DNA of 64,000 nucleotides from Trichaptum fuscoviolaceum. Taxonomy: Eukaryota; Basidiomycota; Agaricomycetes; Hymenochaetales; Trichaptaceae. This document shows, piece by piece, positions 10,326-20,121 of this stretch (position 1 is its first letter; the number at the start of each line of letters is the position of its first letter). The DNA is taken from contig CAJSYZ010000012.1 in the NCBI GenBank assembly GCA_910574455.1, positions 1,729,317-1,793,316 on the forward strand, written 5' to 3'. The notes beneath the pieces were generated by a model. It saw only the letters and a list, made by a program, of their open reading frames with translations. It had not been told where the DNA came from and did not search any database. The position numbers were made by a program, and so were the translations under genes.

Positions 10326-10694
10326 CTAATGAGTGGGCAGCATTCCACTGAAGGACACGGATTGTGTCAGTCGTTCTCCTTGCTCCATAGTGTCGTCAGA
10401 CAAATCAGAGTCTGAATCAGACTCATCATCATTTGGTGAGGGGCCATACTTACGCCTCTGAGGGCACTTCACAGATGTGGATCTATGAGGGCTCTGACAG
10501 TTAGCGCAGAGACAGGGGTGGGAGCATGGGGTGCCAGCTGGAACAGCTTCCTGAGCGCAGGTTGGGCACTTCGAGCGGTGATATTTAGTGGCATGCGGAC
10601 TGGCGCAATACGCACATGTGATGGGGGCCTTGCAGCCCCTGCTGGAATGACCAAGCACCTGACATCTGTCGCACTGAGAGAAGCCTGGGCGCAC
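10326..10694 (-). CDS. LINE ORF1 C-terminal zinc-knuckle region (partial)
   Basis: A 122-residue frame with three Cys/His clusters: CDRCQVLGHSSRGC, CAYCASPHATKYHRSKC and CANCQSPHRSTSVKC. They are followed by an acidic Ser/Asp tail. This matches the RNA-binding Gag-like ORF1 of Tad/I/Jockey-type LINEs, which coats the LINE RNA. The N-terminus is missing, and the frame overlaps the ORF2 start, as in related elements. Confidence 0.7.
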   Translation of the reverse strand: MRPGFSQCDRCQVLGHSSRGCKAPITCAYCASPHATKYHRSKCPTCAQEAVPAGTPCSHPCLCANCQSPHRSTSVKCPQRRKYGPSPNDDESDSDSDLSDDTMEQGERLTQSVSFSGMLPTH

Positions 10695-10904
10695 AGTCCT
10701 GCCAGCTAAAATGAAGCTTCAAGTGTGAGCAATGCTCACTGGCTGTACTACAGAGTGATGTTCACTATATAAACAATTACTCAAGTCAAATACGACATGA
10801 GTGATCATCAGCAGTGAGTGAAGTTCAAAAGTAAGCTTGAAGCGGTGCTCACCTCTGAAGCTCACTTTGCTCCCTCCTATAGAGGGTAGTATACAGCTAT
10901 AGTT

Positions 10905-11560
10905 ATACTATAATACAACAAATGTCTATTTAATAATTGAGCATACCCACCGCTTTTTTGAGCTAATTATAGTACTCAGGCACTGCTGATTGACAGTATG
11001 CTGTAATAATTTAGAATTTCATAATTTCCATCTATTTTGAGATATGAGGCACATCAGGGTCCAGGACCCTGAGGTCTGGCAGGTTCCAGGACCCTGAGGT
11101 CTGGCAGGTTCCAGGACCCTGAGGTCTGGCAGGTTCCAGGTCACTTGGTTCCTGCTGCCGCTTTAGGGGGTCGTGGGAATAAATTCAAATTAGCCTTTGC
11201 AGGCCCTACAGGCCTTTAAAAATAGCGCAAAAATAGCCAAAAAATCAGAAAAATATTCCTGGGCACTGCCGCTTTGCTCTAGCGTGGGAACTACGCTTCT
11301 GGGCGACCATATTAGGCTACCAGGGTGCTCTGGGCCTTCCTGGGCCCTTCCAAAAGCGGTAAAAATCATCATAAAATAGATAATTATATTCATTTGCCCC
11401 TGCATATATGCAGGCTTCCCCTGGGCCTACCAGCAGCAAATAAAATGCACTAAAATCAGAATATATTAGGAGAAGTATATTTAAGATGAACTAGATGGCT
11501 ATATATAAAAATACTAGCTGGTAACATGTGTAGAATAGCATAACATATTCTATTATTAAT
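10905..11560 (-). repeat. Right arm of the ~600-bp inverted repeat pair
   Basis: The diverged reverse complement of 7150-7765. It contains a local tandem triplication of a ~26-bp unit (CCAGGACCCTGAGGTCTGGC + AGGTT) at about 11060-11140, which is single-copy in the left arm. The arm is cut off at 11570 by the family-B LTR. Confidence 0.7.
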
Positions 11561-11570
11561 ACATAGCAAA

Positions 11571-12083
11571 TGTTACGACTGTCGGGAAATGTAGCGGGAA
11601 ACAGTTTTGGGGAACTGGATTTCGCAACGGGAACCAGCTTTTGGGGAACTGGATTCGCGACCGGGAACGAGCGTGGGAATTCAGGCGGGGGAAATGTGTG
11701 GGATTCTATCCAGGCGCGTCGCAGGATTCTCAAGGCCAGCTAGGACTCTTCACTGCTTTGAACGTCAAGTAAGCGGATCCCTAAGGAAGCACTCCACAAG
11801 TAAGTATTGCGCAACTAACTACACAGGAGAAAAGAGAGAGATCGCACCTAAGGAAGCACTCCACAAGAGGTCAAAAGTGGGGTGCTCCTTACGATGCCTA
11901 CAGCTATTTATCTACTTTGTAAAGACTGTATAGTTAATCTACGCTAAGTGTCCTTGCGCAATGCGCACCTATCTACTACAAAAGATACATGCTATGACCG
12001 CACTGCTAGGCATGTCCATCCCGTCTCTCCAGATGGCTATGGCATGTCCGTGGACGTCAGCGTCCGGTCCGTGGCCGTGACTA
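11571..12083 (-). repeat. Family-B LTR, 3' half (minus strand), split copy
   Basis: Starts TGTTACGACTGTCGGG, the reverse complement of an LTR end, and matches the reverse complement of the 3' part of the intact solo LTR at 28060-28847. It carries the duplicated CCTAAGGAAGCACTC motif. It stops at CGTGACTA (12076-12083); the complementary half of the LTR resumes at 32581 with the same 8 bp. The 5-bp flanks of the reconstructed LTR (GCAAA left, CTAAC right) do not match, so its own insertion history is unclear. Confidence 0.8.
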
Positions 12084-12129
12084 CACCAGTACCAGCTAAT
12101 AATCTTATAGAATCACGGTAATTATCACA

Positions 12130-12700
12130 AACCGATTGTATAGTTATCGCGGTAACTTCGGCAGCCTTTCGGCAGCTCGCTCTGCCTTTTCTACCCATGC
12201 GTGCCGATACAGCCTTGTCAGGGCCTTGCCCGGCAACACGGCAGGACCTTCAATTCATTTGAAAATAGATCAAATTCATATTGCAAAGCCTGGAATGCGG
12301 TCCAGGCCAAGCATTTAACTACAACAATTAATTACAATAATGACATCATTATTAAAATAGTTAAAAAAACGATTCCCGTGCGCGCTACGGGTTGCGCGCG
12401 CACGGCAGGAAAAGCGCACCCGCGCGACGGCGGGTGCGGCCACGGCCTCGGGAAGGAAAAAAATGAATTCCAAGTGTGGGCGGCGGTCGGCAGGCCGCGA
12501 GTGGCACGTTGACTCGACTCATTTCATGTGTAATTTAGAATAAAAAAAGCCTCCCGTGCGCGTGCGCGATCATGGCGTCAATGAAGCAGACGACGACAAC
12601 GACAAGGAGAGTGCGTCCGGCAGGATTAACGAGGTTATTCCTGTCATGATGGCGCAAGCTGGCCCGTCGTCGTTCGTCCCTCGCTACTTCCCTGGATCAA
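12130..12700. other. Own DNA of the 20.5-kb element, no gene seen
   Basis: Contains GC-rich alternating CG/GC blocks (e.g. near 12380-12440) and AT-rich stretches. No protein-like frame or RNA gene is recognised. Confidence 0.4.
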
Positions 12701-12739
12701 CATGAATTTCGATGCCTCTCTATGGCGCTGAGGGCGAAT

Positions 12740-13318
12740 CTATACCGGTCCCGACGATGAGCGTCATCAGTGCGTCGAGCCATGAGAGCGTCTCGTTGAC
12801 GGCATCCTCTAGCTTGGCATTGTCCTTGGGATTGAAACAGTAGCTTCTCGTCGTTCAAGGAGTTGCGAAGGGAGTAGGAGTAGGTCCCGAAAGCTGCGCA
12901 CGCGAGCGCATGTTGCTCAATGAGTTGCGGAGGTTGTAGGAGTAAAACAGGGAAAGAAGCCATGAAATGGTCTTGTTAGCGACAGCCTCTAGCTTGGCCT
13001 TGTCCTCCGGCTCGAAGACGTCCTTCAGTTTCTCGTTGTTCAAAGAGTTGCGGAGGGCCTCAAAAGCTGCGCTTGCGCTCGCTTGTCCTTGAGCTTCTCG
13101 TCGTTCAGAGAGGTACGGATGTGGAGTAAGACTCAAAGTCTCGAAAGCTGCACTTGCGCTCGCTGGTCCGTGAGCTTCTCGTCGTTCAGAGAGGTACAGA
13201 GGTGGTAGGAGACTAGGAGAAAGACTCGAGGTCTCGAAAGCTGCGCGTGCGAGGCTACAGCTCACGCCCGAAAGGCGAAGAGGCTGCGGAAGCGAAGCAA
13301 GACGGCGTTTGCGCGAAG
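12740..13318 (-). pseudogene. HSP70 C-terminal gene fragments, tandemly repeated and frameshifted
   Basis: On the minus strand, two segments encode the HSP70 lid region: LRNSLNNEKLKDVFEPEDK...ANKTISWL (about 13060-12960) and, in a shifted frame, NDEKL followed by NPKDNAKLEDAVNETLSWLD (about 12870-12770). Upstream, the block encoding 'NDEKL...ASASAAFETL' is repeated in tandem with a ~75-bp period (about 13080-13260). No ATPase domain is present, so this is not a working chaperone. It looks like a captured host exon that was duplicated inside the mobile element. HSP70 origin is clear from the LRNSLNDEKL and ETISWL signatures. Confidence 0.75.
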
Positions 13319-13375
13319 CAAACACCTTCCAAAATAGGATTTCAGCACCTCAATGTACCTATCTGACATCTGACC

Positions 13376-13842
13376 TGTTACGTCTCAACTTACGGTCTCG
13401 TATAGTTGGGGAACGCAACGTTAAGTTGCTCAGTGATAGCGGAGCTAGGGCTCGACACTAGGTGTTGTATGGACAAAGGCCTACGATGTAGAGTAGAGAG
13501 AAACAGATGTATAGCAGAGACTAGAGACGGGGGGTTTGACAAAGGAGATCGAACTTAGAGTTCGATCATGCTAAGTACAGGGGTTTATATACTGTAGCTG
13601 CGGAGCAAGGGTACATCGGAAGATGAGTAAGAAGAGAACAATAAGAAAGTAGACAATAGGCTACTAATAATAGTGTGAGAGCGGTGGGCAGAGGGTTAGG
13701 GCAAAGGGTACATGTGTAACATCGGGATTGGCTGAGGGTTGAGGGTTACATCGGAGGATGACTGAGCAAGACAAGAATAGAAACAAATAGGGCAAAGGGT
13801 TCGGAGTAATGGGGGCCGCTGACATAGTAAGAAAACGTAACA
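13376..13842 (-). repeat. 3' LTR of the gypsy element (467 bp)
   Basis: TGTTACGTCTC...ACGTAACA; its two ends are nearly palindromic. No difference from the 5' LTR at 25531-25997 was seen by eye. On the minus strand it is preceded by a purine-rich ACGGGGTAA polypurine tract (13843-13852). Confidence 0.9.
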
Positions 13843-13991
13843 TTACCCCGTTCTTAAATTGAAACGTAGTGGAAATCAGTAAAGAAAAATGGCCGTTATA
13901 GGGACAAATTAAGTCCAATAGACAATAAGGAAAAACATGCCATATAAGCGAAGTTAACGCCAATAGGGTATCCGGGTTAGCAACAGGTACT

Positions 13992-14870
13992 TTAGTTGCT
14001 TGCAGGTGGGTTTCTCTTCGTTACGCGTTGTTGAGCAATTCGATTGGATGCGCATTCATCGTCATGACCATCGTGTTGTCCACATGAGGGGCACGTATAC
14101 TTGGGGCAGCCAATGATGGTGTGTCCAGGTGCACGTATGTCGCAGTATGAACATGTATAAAATTCGCAGGTGGACGCGGCCAGGTTGTAGTGGTGGTCGA
14201 CAGCAGAGTGTTGTGCGCATTCCTTGGGGTCCAAGGACATAGACGTAAAAGGATTGTTGTCGACTTGCGGGCTGTATGTGGGTGAGGGTGGGGCTGTGTT
14301 GACACGATACTCTTGGTCTTCTTGTAACTGTATTGGCGATTGTAGACGAATGGGTTCGGACAGGCGATTGATGAGTTCTTTGCGTTCTGGGACTTGAGTG
14401 CCGACGGAGTGAAGGGGTGGGTGAGGTACTTGGTCAGCAAGGTCTTTAGTGAGGTCAATGATGTCGTCATCAGTGGTGAGGTCGATGACCAATGGGGCAA
14501 ATAACTCTTGAGGCGCTGTTTCAAGGAGTTCCGTGAGGGCAAATCGTCGCATGTCTTGGAATGACTCTTGAGTCCGTCGCAGGAGATGGAGAGCTCCTTC
14601 GATAATGGCAATGGAGGGTTCGAGAATCTCTTGGTTTCGGGTAACAATGTCATAACATTGGGTCCAGTTGGCAAGAAGAGGAGTGTCATCATATGTTGAT
14701 TGACTTAGGCGTTGGTGGAAGGTGCGAGTTGAGAATAATTCAAGGATTCGGCGAGATTGCAAGGGGTTGTGGGTATCGAGGCGTAAGGCTGGTGGTTGGA
14801 GAGATGATGTGTATGAACGAAATAAGGGGTTGTGACGAGATGGGTTGCGTTGGGAACGGGCGGGTGGCAT
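13992..14870 (-). CDS. Extra ORF Y, zinc-knuckle-like C-terminus
   Basis: 292 residues, unknown family, last ORF before the 3' LTR. The N-terminal half is basic and Ser/Pro-rich; the middle has acidic DLTTDDDIIDLT-type sequence. The C-terminus holds two Cys/His clusters, C-x2-C-x6-H-x4-C (CSYCDIRAPGHTIIGC) and C-x2-C-x5-H-x3-C (CPSCGQHDGHDDEC), consistent with nucleic-acid binding. Its ATG follows the stop of ORF X by 3 nt in the same frame (TAA GTC ATG), suggesting reinitiation or readthrough. It may supply an RNA/DNA-binding accessory function; that is inference. Confidence 0.6.
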   Translation of the reverse strand: MPPARSQRNPSRHNPLFRSYTSSLQPPALRLDTHNPLQSRRILELFSTRTFHQRLSQSTYDDTPLLANWTQCYDIVTRNQEILEPSIAIIEGALHLLRRTQESFQDMRRFALTELLETAPQELFAPLVIDLTTDDDIIDLTKDLADQVPHPPLHSVGTQVPERKELINRLSEPIRLQSPIQLQEDQEYRVNTAPPSPTYSPQVDNNPFTSMSLDPKECAQHSAVDHHYNLAASTCEFYTCSYCDIRAPGHTIIGCPKYTCPSCGQHDGHDDECASNRIAQQRVTKRNPPASN

Positions 14871-14873
14871 GAC

Positions 14874-15362
14874 TTAGAGGGAATGAGTCGGACAGTCGTA
14901 GTGACAACAACTGCAGGTGCAATAAGGGTCAGAGCGGCGAGGTTCAAAGTGGCTGAAGTGATGACGATGTCGGACAATGGGTCGAGTGATTGTGAGTGGG
15001 GGTTGAACACGAGCAGATTTGTTGAAATAGTCAATGAGTCGGTGGGCGTAATCAGGGTTGTTAAAGAAGGTGTGGATGAGAAATACCGAGATTGTTGGGA
15101 TGTGAAGTCCGAGTCCGGTGGGGGGTTTGAAGTACTTGTACTCCCAGTCTGGGTCGTAGTGGTCTTTGGACCAAGCTCCGGAATATACAGGTCGGACAGC
15201 GTCCAGGTAATGGGGGCGAGTTGGAATCGAGGTAGGCGGTAATGCGACAGTATGGGGTTCAGGTGTGGGTGGCTGTTTGTTCGATGGGGAGGGCGTATCG
15301 TCGTTTATGATGTTAGATGAGTGGGGATATGAGAAGTGAACGAGTTTTTTGGATGGGGGCAT
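14874..15362 (-). CDS. Extra ORF X, unknown
   Basis: 162 residues, Pro-rich, with a central aromatic block (YSGAWSKDHYDPDWEYKYF) and a Cys-rich end (YCTCSCCHYDC). Its ATG directly abuts the integrase stop (TGAATG), in the same frame as both the integrase and ORF Y. I do not recognise the family. The position between integrase and 3' LTR recalls accessory ORFs of some plant and fungal gypsy elements. Confidence 0.55.
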   Translation of the reverse strand: MPPSKKLVHFSYPHSSNIINDDTPSPSNKQPPTPEPHTVALPPTSIPTRPHYLDAVRPVYSGAWSKDHYDPDWEYKYFKPPTGLGLHIPTISVFLIHTFFNNPDYAHRLIDYFNKSARVQPPLTITRPIVRHRHHFSHFEPRRSDPYCTCSCCHYDCPTHSL

Positions 15363-16787
15363 TCAAGTGAGATGATGGAGTTTTTTATAGGCTTTGAGGA
15401 TGGTCTGTGCGTTCCGAAGATGTGACTCGGGTTCCCATGAGTTTCCAGAAGTGGGGTAACCTTTCCATTTTATAAGATATTGTCGCCTGGTGCCATTCCC
15501 ATGGTGGGCTCGGATGGCTTCTACTTCGAATTGTTCTTGTCCTTCGATTAGATCAGGTGGAGGATTACTGTGGGGTGGTCCATATGCTTCTGTCTCAGTG
15601 TATCTCACGAGAAGCGCAGCGTGGAATACTGGGTGTATCTTCCATTTAGTCCGTGAGAGATCCAATTCATAGACGAGTGGAGATAAGACTTTCTTGATTT
15701 TGAAGGGACCATCGCGTTTTTCCTTGAATTTTTGCGATAGACCGGGAATTCGAAGGTTCTTTGAGTCTAGCCAAACTTTGTCTCCTTTGTTGAATGGTTT
15801 GAAGTTTCGGAAGGTGCGTTCTTTCATTACCATAGCAGCGACTGAATGAGCTGCTAAGGCCTCTGATCGATGTACTGTGAGGTTGGCAAGTCGTTGTGAT
15901 ACGGATGGGACATTTGATTTCGGATATTTCAGGGGTAGTGGAATGGGGTCGTATCCCATGAGAAGCGAGAAAGGGGTTCTCTTGGTGACAGCGTGGGCAC
16001 GGTTGTTATGGGCGAATTCAATGTTGGGAATGTGTCTAGACCAGTTCTCAGGTTCCGCAGTACAATAGATCCGGAGATATACTTCAATCTCTTGATTGGT
16101 CCGTTCGGCTTGTCCATCGGTTTGAGGGTGGTAAGCGGTGGACATAGATGACTTGATTCCTATGATCTTGCAGAGTTCTTGGAATGCTTTAGAAGCAAAT
16201 TGGGGTCCTCTGTCGGATATAATGCGTATCGGAAGTCCAAATCGTCGATATACGTTGTCGAAGTATAGTTGTGCCGTTGCGATTGCGTCTACTGTCTTTT
16301 CGCATGGAATGAGGACAATGGCTTTGGAGCAATCGTGATCAATGACTAATAGAAGTGTGTCATAGCCATGTGACATTGGTAAGTCGGTGATGAAGTCCAT
16401 ATTGACGTGGGAGAATGGAAACGCGTGTTTGTCGGCGGCGATAGGCATTAGTGGTGGAGCGGTTGGATGGTGATTGACTTTCATTTGTTGACATAGTGCG
16501 CATCCATGGACATAATCGGATACAAACTTCTGCATCCTGGGCCAGTAATACGTCCTTCGGACCTGTTCCAGGGTGTTGAATATGCCAGGGTGCGCTCGAA
16601 CTGGTATATCATGGTGAAGTCGGAGAATAGTGCGCTTTAATTCGAGGTTGTCCGGGATATAGATGCGATTTTTGAAGTAAAGGATGCCGTCATCATCGAA
16701 AAACCAGTCTTTGAGGGCGGTTCGGGCAGGTGGTAGTTTCTTCTTTAGCTGGGCAATGGTGTTTGTGAGGAATTCATCTTTTTTCAT
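15363..16787 (-). CDS. Integrase with C-terminal chromodomain
   Basis: 474 residues. The N-terminal zinc domain HHDIPVRAHPG...CALCQQ gives the H-H-C-C set. The catalytic core runs from DFITDLP and VIDHDCSKA through IISDRGPQFAS to HPQTDGQAERTNQEIE, supplying the D,D-35-E triad. A GPF-like region and then a chromodomain (EFVEAIRAHH-type: FEVEAIRAHHGNG, YLIKWKGYPTSGNSWEPE) close the protein. It inserts the cDNA and probably tethers the complex to modified histones. It is separated from the RNase H frame by one in-frame TAA and restarts at ATG 3 nt later. Confidence 0.85.
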   Translation of the reverse strand: MKKDEFLTNTIAQLKKKLPPARTALKDWFFDDDGILYFKNRIYIPDNLELKRTILRLHHDIPVRAHPGIFNTLEQVRRTYYWPRMQKFVSDYVHGCALCQQMKVNHHPTAPPLMPIAADKHAFPFSHVNMDFITDLPMSHGYDTLLLVIDHDCSKAIVLIPCEKTVDAIATAQLYFDNVYRRFGLPIRIISDRGPQFASKAFQELCKIIGIKSSMSTAYHPQTDGQAERTNQEIEVYLRIYCTAEPENWSRHIPNIEFAHNNRAHAVTKRTPFSLLMGYDPIPLPLKYPKSNVPSVSQRLANLTVHRSEALAAHSVAAMVMKERTFRNFKPFNKGDKVWLDSKNLRIPGLSQKFKEKRDGPFKIKKVLSPLVYELDLSRTKWKIHPVFHAALLVRYTETEAYGPPHSNPPPDLIEGQEQFEVEAIRAHHGNGTRRQYLIKWKGYPTSGNSWEPESHLRNAQTILKAYKKLHHLT

Positions 16788-16790
16788 CGA

Positions 16791-17419
16791 TTATTTGATG
16801 GATTTTGTGAGGCTATCTGTGTCTGGGAGGTTGTCATCGGATTCGTAGTCTTCTTCTTCTTCTTCGTCTTCAGAATTTTCTTGATCCTTCTGTTCCTGAA
16901 GAGTGGAAATGAATAGGTCCTTCGGAAGCATAATCGATGATTCGTTGAGATTCTCCCCCTGTTTAACATGGTCCGCCCGGCGGGATAGAAGATCGGATTG
17001 AATCATTTGTTTGCCGGGGACATGTGTGATATGAAGGTCGAATTGTGATAGCAACAGATGCCATCGTGCTTGACGGGGTGAGAGTCGTCGGGCCTCTCGC
17101 CAGTAGGTAAGGTTGCGATGATCACACCAAAGTGTAACAGGGTGTGGGGATCCAAGGAGATAGTGTTTCCAAGTGATGAGGGCACGGATAATTGCCAATA
17201 GTTCGCGATCGTAGATCTCGTAGTTCCGTTCAGCAGAGTTTAGTGATTGCGAAATATAACCGATTGGCTTGAGAACACCGTTGTCATCATGTTGACGAAG
17301 GACTGCTCCGGTTGCAACTTTGGAAGCATCAGTTTCAAGGAAGAAGGGATTGTGCGGATTGGGCATAAGAAGTAACGGATGTTGAGTGAACGCGGCCTTG
17401 AGATCATCGAATGATTTTT
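16791..17419 (-). CDS. RNase H region of the gypsy Pol
   Basis: Encodes the RT connection and RNase [37 protein letters not shown] and LSRRADHV. These fit the gypsy RNase H family. A long acidic stretch ([13 protein letters not shown]) precedes the stop. The frame is -1 relative to the reverse transcriptase; the switch lies in a GAA AAA AAT run on the minus strand (about 17413-17420), which could be a one-base loss or a slippery A-AAA-AAT site. Confidence 0.8.
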
Positions 17420-18340
17420 TTCTACTTCAGTCCATTTGAAAGGTTGATCTTTGCGTTTGAGGTTGTCCAAGGGTTTGGTGATTTCGGCGTAGTGTGGAAT
17501 AAAACGGCGGTAGAAGTTGGTGAATCCAGTGAATGAACGGATATCTTTGACAGTAGTCGGAGTTGGCCATTTAGTGATTCCTTCGATTTTTGTTGGGTCG
17601 GTTTGGATGTGATTAGGTGTAATAATGAGTCCAAGATAGGGTAGTTTCTGCGTATGGAAAAAGCATTTGGTGGGCTTGAAGTAGAGGTCATTCTTTTCAA
17701 GGATAGTGAAGGCACGTCGTGCTCGAGAAATGAGTTCCGGTAAGGTTGGGGCATGTATGAGGATGTCGTCCATGTAAACCAAGAGATGATTTAGAAGGAT
17801 TTCTTCGCCAAGAATATCATTCATAAAGTGTTGAAAGGTGGCAGGTGAGTTGCATAGGCCGAAAAACATAACTGTTGGTTCGAAAAGTCCTCGTTGAGTG
17901 GTAAATGCGGCTTTCCATTGATCTCCATCCTTGATGCGGATATTATTGTATCCCCATCGGATATCTAGGGCGATGAAGTAGTGAGATCCATGTAACTTGT
18001 CTAATAGATCCTGGACAAGTGGTAATGGGTACGCATTCTTGATGGTTCCATTGTTGAGGTAACGGTAATCTTGAACAGGTCGTAAGGTACCGTCTTTCTT
18101 GTCAACAAAGAAGAGAGGGGATGCCATAGGTGACTTCGAAGGTCTGATATATCCATTCTTGAGGTTCTCATCGATGAAGGCATCGAGAGCAGCTTGTTGC
18201 GGAAGTGAGAGTGGATAAGGTGAATGTTGTTTAGGAATGAAGTCGGGTTTGAGATCAATTGCATGGTCATATGGGCGACTTGGAGGAAAGCGATGTGCTT
18301 TTTCTTCGTCAAAAAGAGATAGGAATTGGTGGTATTGCAA
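17420..18340 (-). CDS. Reverse transcriptase of the gypsy Pol
   Basis: A complete palm: [23 protein letters not shown] (fingers, shown by key residues only), [35 protein letters not shown] with the YMDD active site, and YLGLII. It synthesises the cDNA from element RNA. The frame matches the protease frame on the far side of the 2.9-kb insertion, with a TGA just upstream of the first codons, so the interrupted linker between protease and RT is not simply reconstructible. Confidence 0.85.
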
Positions 18341-18578
18341 TCACTTAAGCCCATATTTTCAGAAAATTGCCTCTAATAGAGGGTGATTGAATCAAATGAT
18401 TGAATCACTGATCCAATCAGTTGATTGAATCATATACTATTAAGTTAGTTGCATTACACAATAGAGCCATTGTTATATCAATTTATATTATATTAGTTGA
18501 AGCTATTTTTACACTTATAAATACAATTACAGCAAATAAAATGTTTTATTCCGCAGCTCCGAGCCTGATTGAGGAGCT

Positions 18579-20002
18579 TCACGCGTGTTGAGCAAACAGG
18601 GTGTGGTCATTCAAATGGGTCCTTTGTGCGAATAATGGTGCGGGAGATCTTATTGAGCACATTTGGAGGTGGTATGGCTCCGTTGAAAGGGGTGGAGATA
18701 GGAGGGTAGGGCGTCGAGTGTCTATTATTCGATAATAGCGTAAGCTCATCACGTCCAAGCCCTGAGCCTGCCAGTGCGCAACGCGACGTGCAGTGTCTCG
18801 CAGGCAGAAAGACGAAGGCTCACCTTGTTCAGCAGCGCCAGCTGGTCTGATATCCGTTCCCATTCCATCATGGCTGGTGTATCTGGTAGCACAAATCAGC
18901 GGAGTTCCACAAGCATCAAGGAACGACTCACTCCTTCCATAGTGTCTGCTTCGACGATTTACCCTTTCCAACTGACAGCCAGTCCCTTGTCCCGGCAGCG
19001 GAGGGTACTACTTCGGACTTGCTACTCGACACACTCGGTGAATATTCGTGCAACGACTCTAAACGTGGTGAGGCTGGTTCGTTGAGTAATGGGGATTGCA
19101 GAGGTGAGGGTATTCGGACAAGTTGTCTCTACAATGACTTCGGTGCGTTCTTTCCACCCTCCCTCTGTAGAGGTCCTATGTGCCGCAAGACATGAGCAGA
19201 TGGGTTGCGTCATTATGGGGTAGACATTGCTCACTAGAAGATAGTAATCTTGATGGCAAACATGGATGAGACTTAACTCTCCTCCTTAGCTCAGGCTTTA
19301 GTGGCTCATCGAGCTCCCTTCTTCGAGACGAGCACCGAGGTCGACAACTGTCGATGAGTTGTTGTACATAACTTGGAAGAAGGAGACTGTCGAGTAGAGG
19401 CTACACCGCGTGTATAGATTTGGATGTGGAATCACTGATACAGCCTGAACGAGCTTCTTCTTCGTGATATGCTGGGGTTGAGGCTGTTATCACCATAAGA
19501 CCGCAAATTAGAGGAGAAGACATACCTTCGCGATGTATGCCGGGAGTGCCCAGCATTGTGTTTTCGCTCATGGAAGAGAACGAGCGACAGGGATGAGATG
19601 AAAGGCAGTCAATGCGGGTTGTCGCGTCACTGCCGCCACAACTTGAACGCGTGACTTTCGTGACGGTGACGGCCGCCGGGTACCACACGCGCCACTCTGA
19701 GTTATTGAACACAACACAAAAACGCGTCCGTCACTTTCTGCTTTCTTTGATTCCTCCTTCCTCTCAACCCAACTTAGTCGGTTTCGATGCTCCCTATGGA
19801 AGTTATACTCGACGACCGCCTCCTCGCCAACTGCTCGCTTGTCACGTAGCAGAAATGCGGTACGTTTCTCTGCGCTCAGATGATTGAAGCCTTTCGACAA
19901 AGAAACATACGTCGGCCCAGACCCAACCAATGAGACTCTGTGCGGAAAAGCGGCTGTAATCAGAATTGAGAGCATGAGCATCGAACTCGGGGTTGAAAAC
20001 AC
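18579..20002 (-). pseudogene. Protein-like exon pieces in the 2.9-kb insertion (unrecognised)
   Basis: Minus-strand open segments at 20002-19568, 19234-19022 and 18971-18579 lie in series and could be exons of a captured gene. The segment near 19990-19840 reads LSILITAAFPHRVSLVGSG. I do not recognise the family and cannot fix splice sites. This may be partly noncoding. Confidence 0.25.
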
Positions 20003-20121
20003 TATTCGATGGCGGTGGAGTAACCAGCAATTGCTGTGAGTTTCTCTTTCACCTATCCTACATGTCCATGCAATGCTAATATTTATTTTTAACAGTTACG
20101 ACAATCAAACAGCCGTATAGC

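Larger units (their letters stand above)
9761..10720 (-). mobile_element. LINE 5' fragment (ORF1 end and ORF2 endonuclease), 3'-truncated
   Basis: A minus-strand LINE piece abutting the poly(A) of the plus-strand LINE. It runs from ORF1 zinc knuckles (10694-10326) into the ORF2 endonuclease, with LLIQEPPW at the start and IAGDFNRRHRSW carrying the catalytic Asn/Asp region. It breaks off within the endonuclease at the poly(A), so the reverse transcriptase is missing here. It overlaps the sequence also found at 1-294. Confidence 0.8.

Noticed and set aside
7984..10720. Twin-priming inversion of one LINE
   Set aside because: In twin priming the inverted piece lies 5' of the sense piece. Here the inverted piece lies after the poly(A), so two insertions or a rearrangement fit better.
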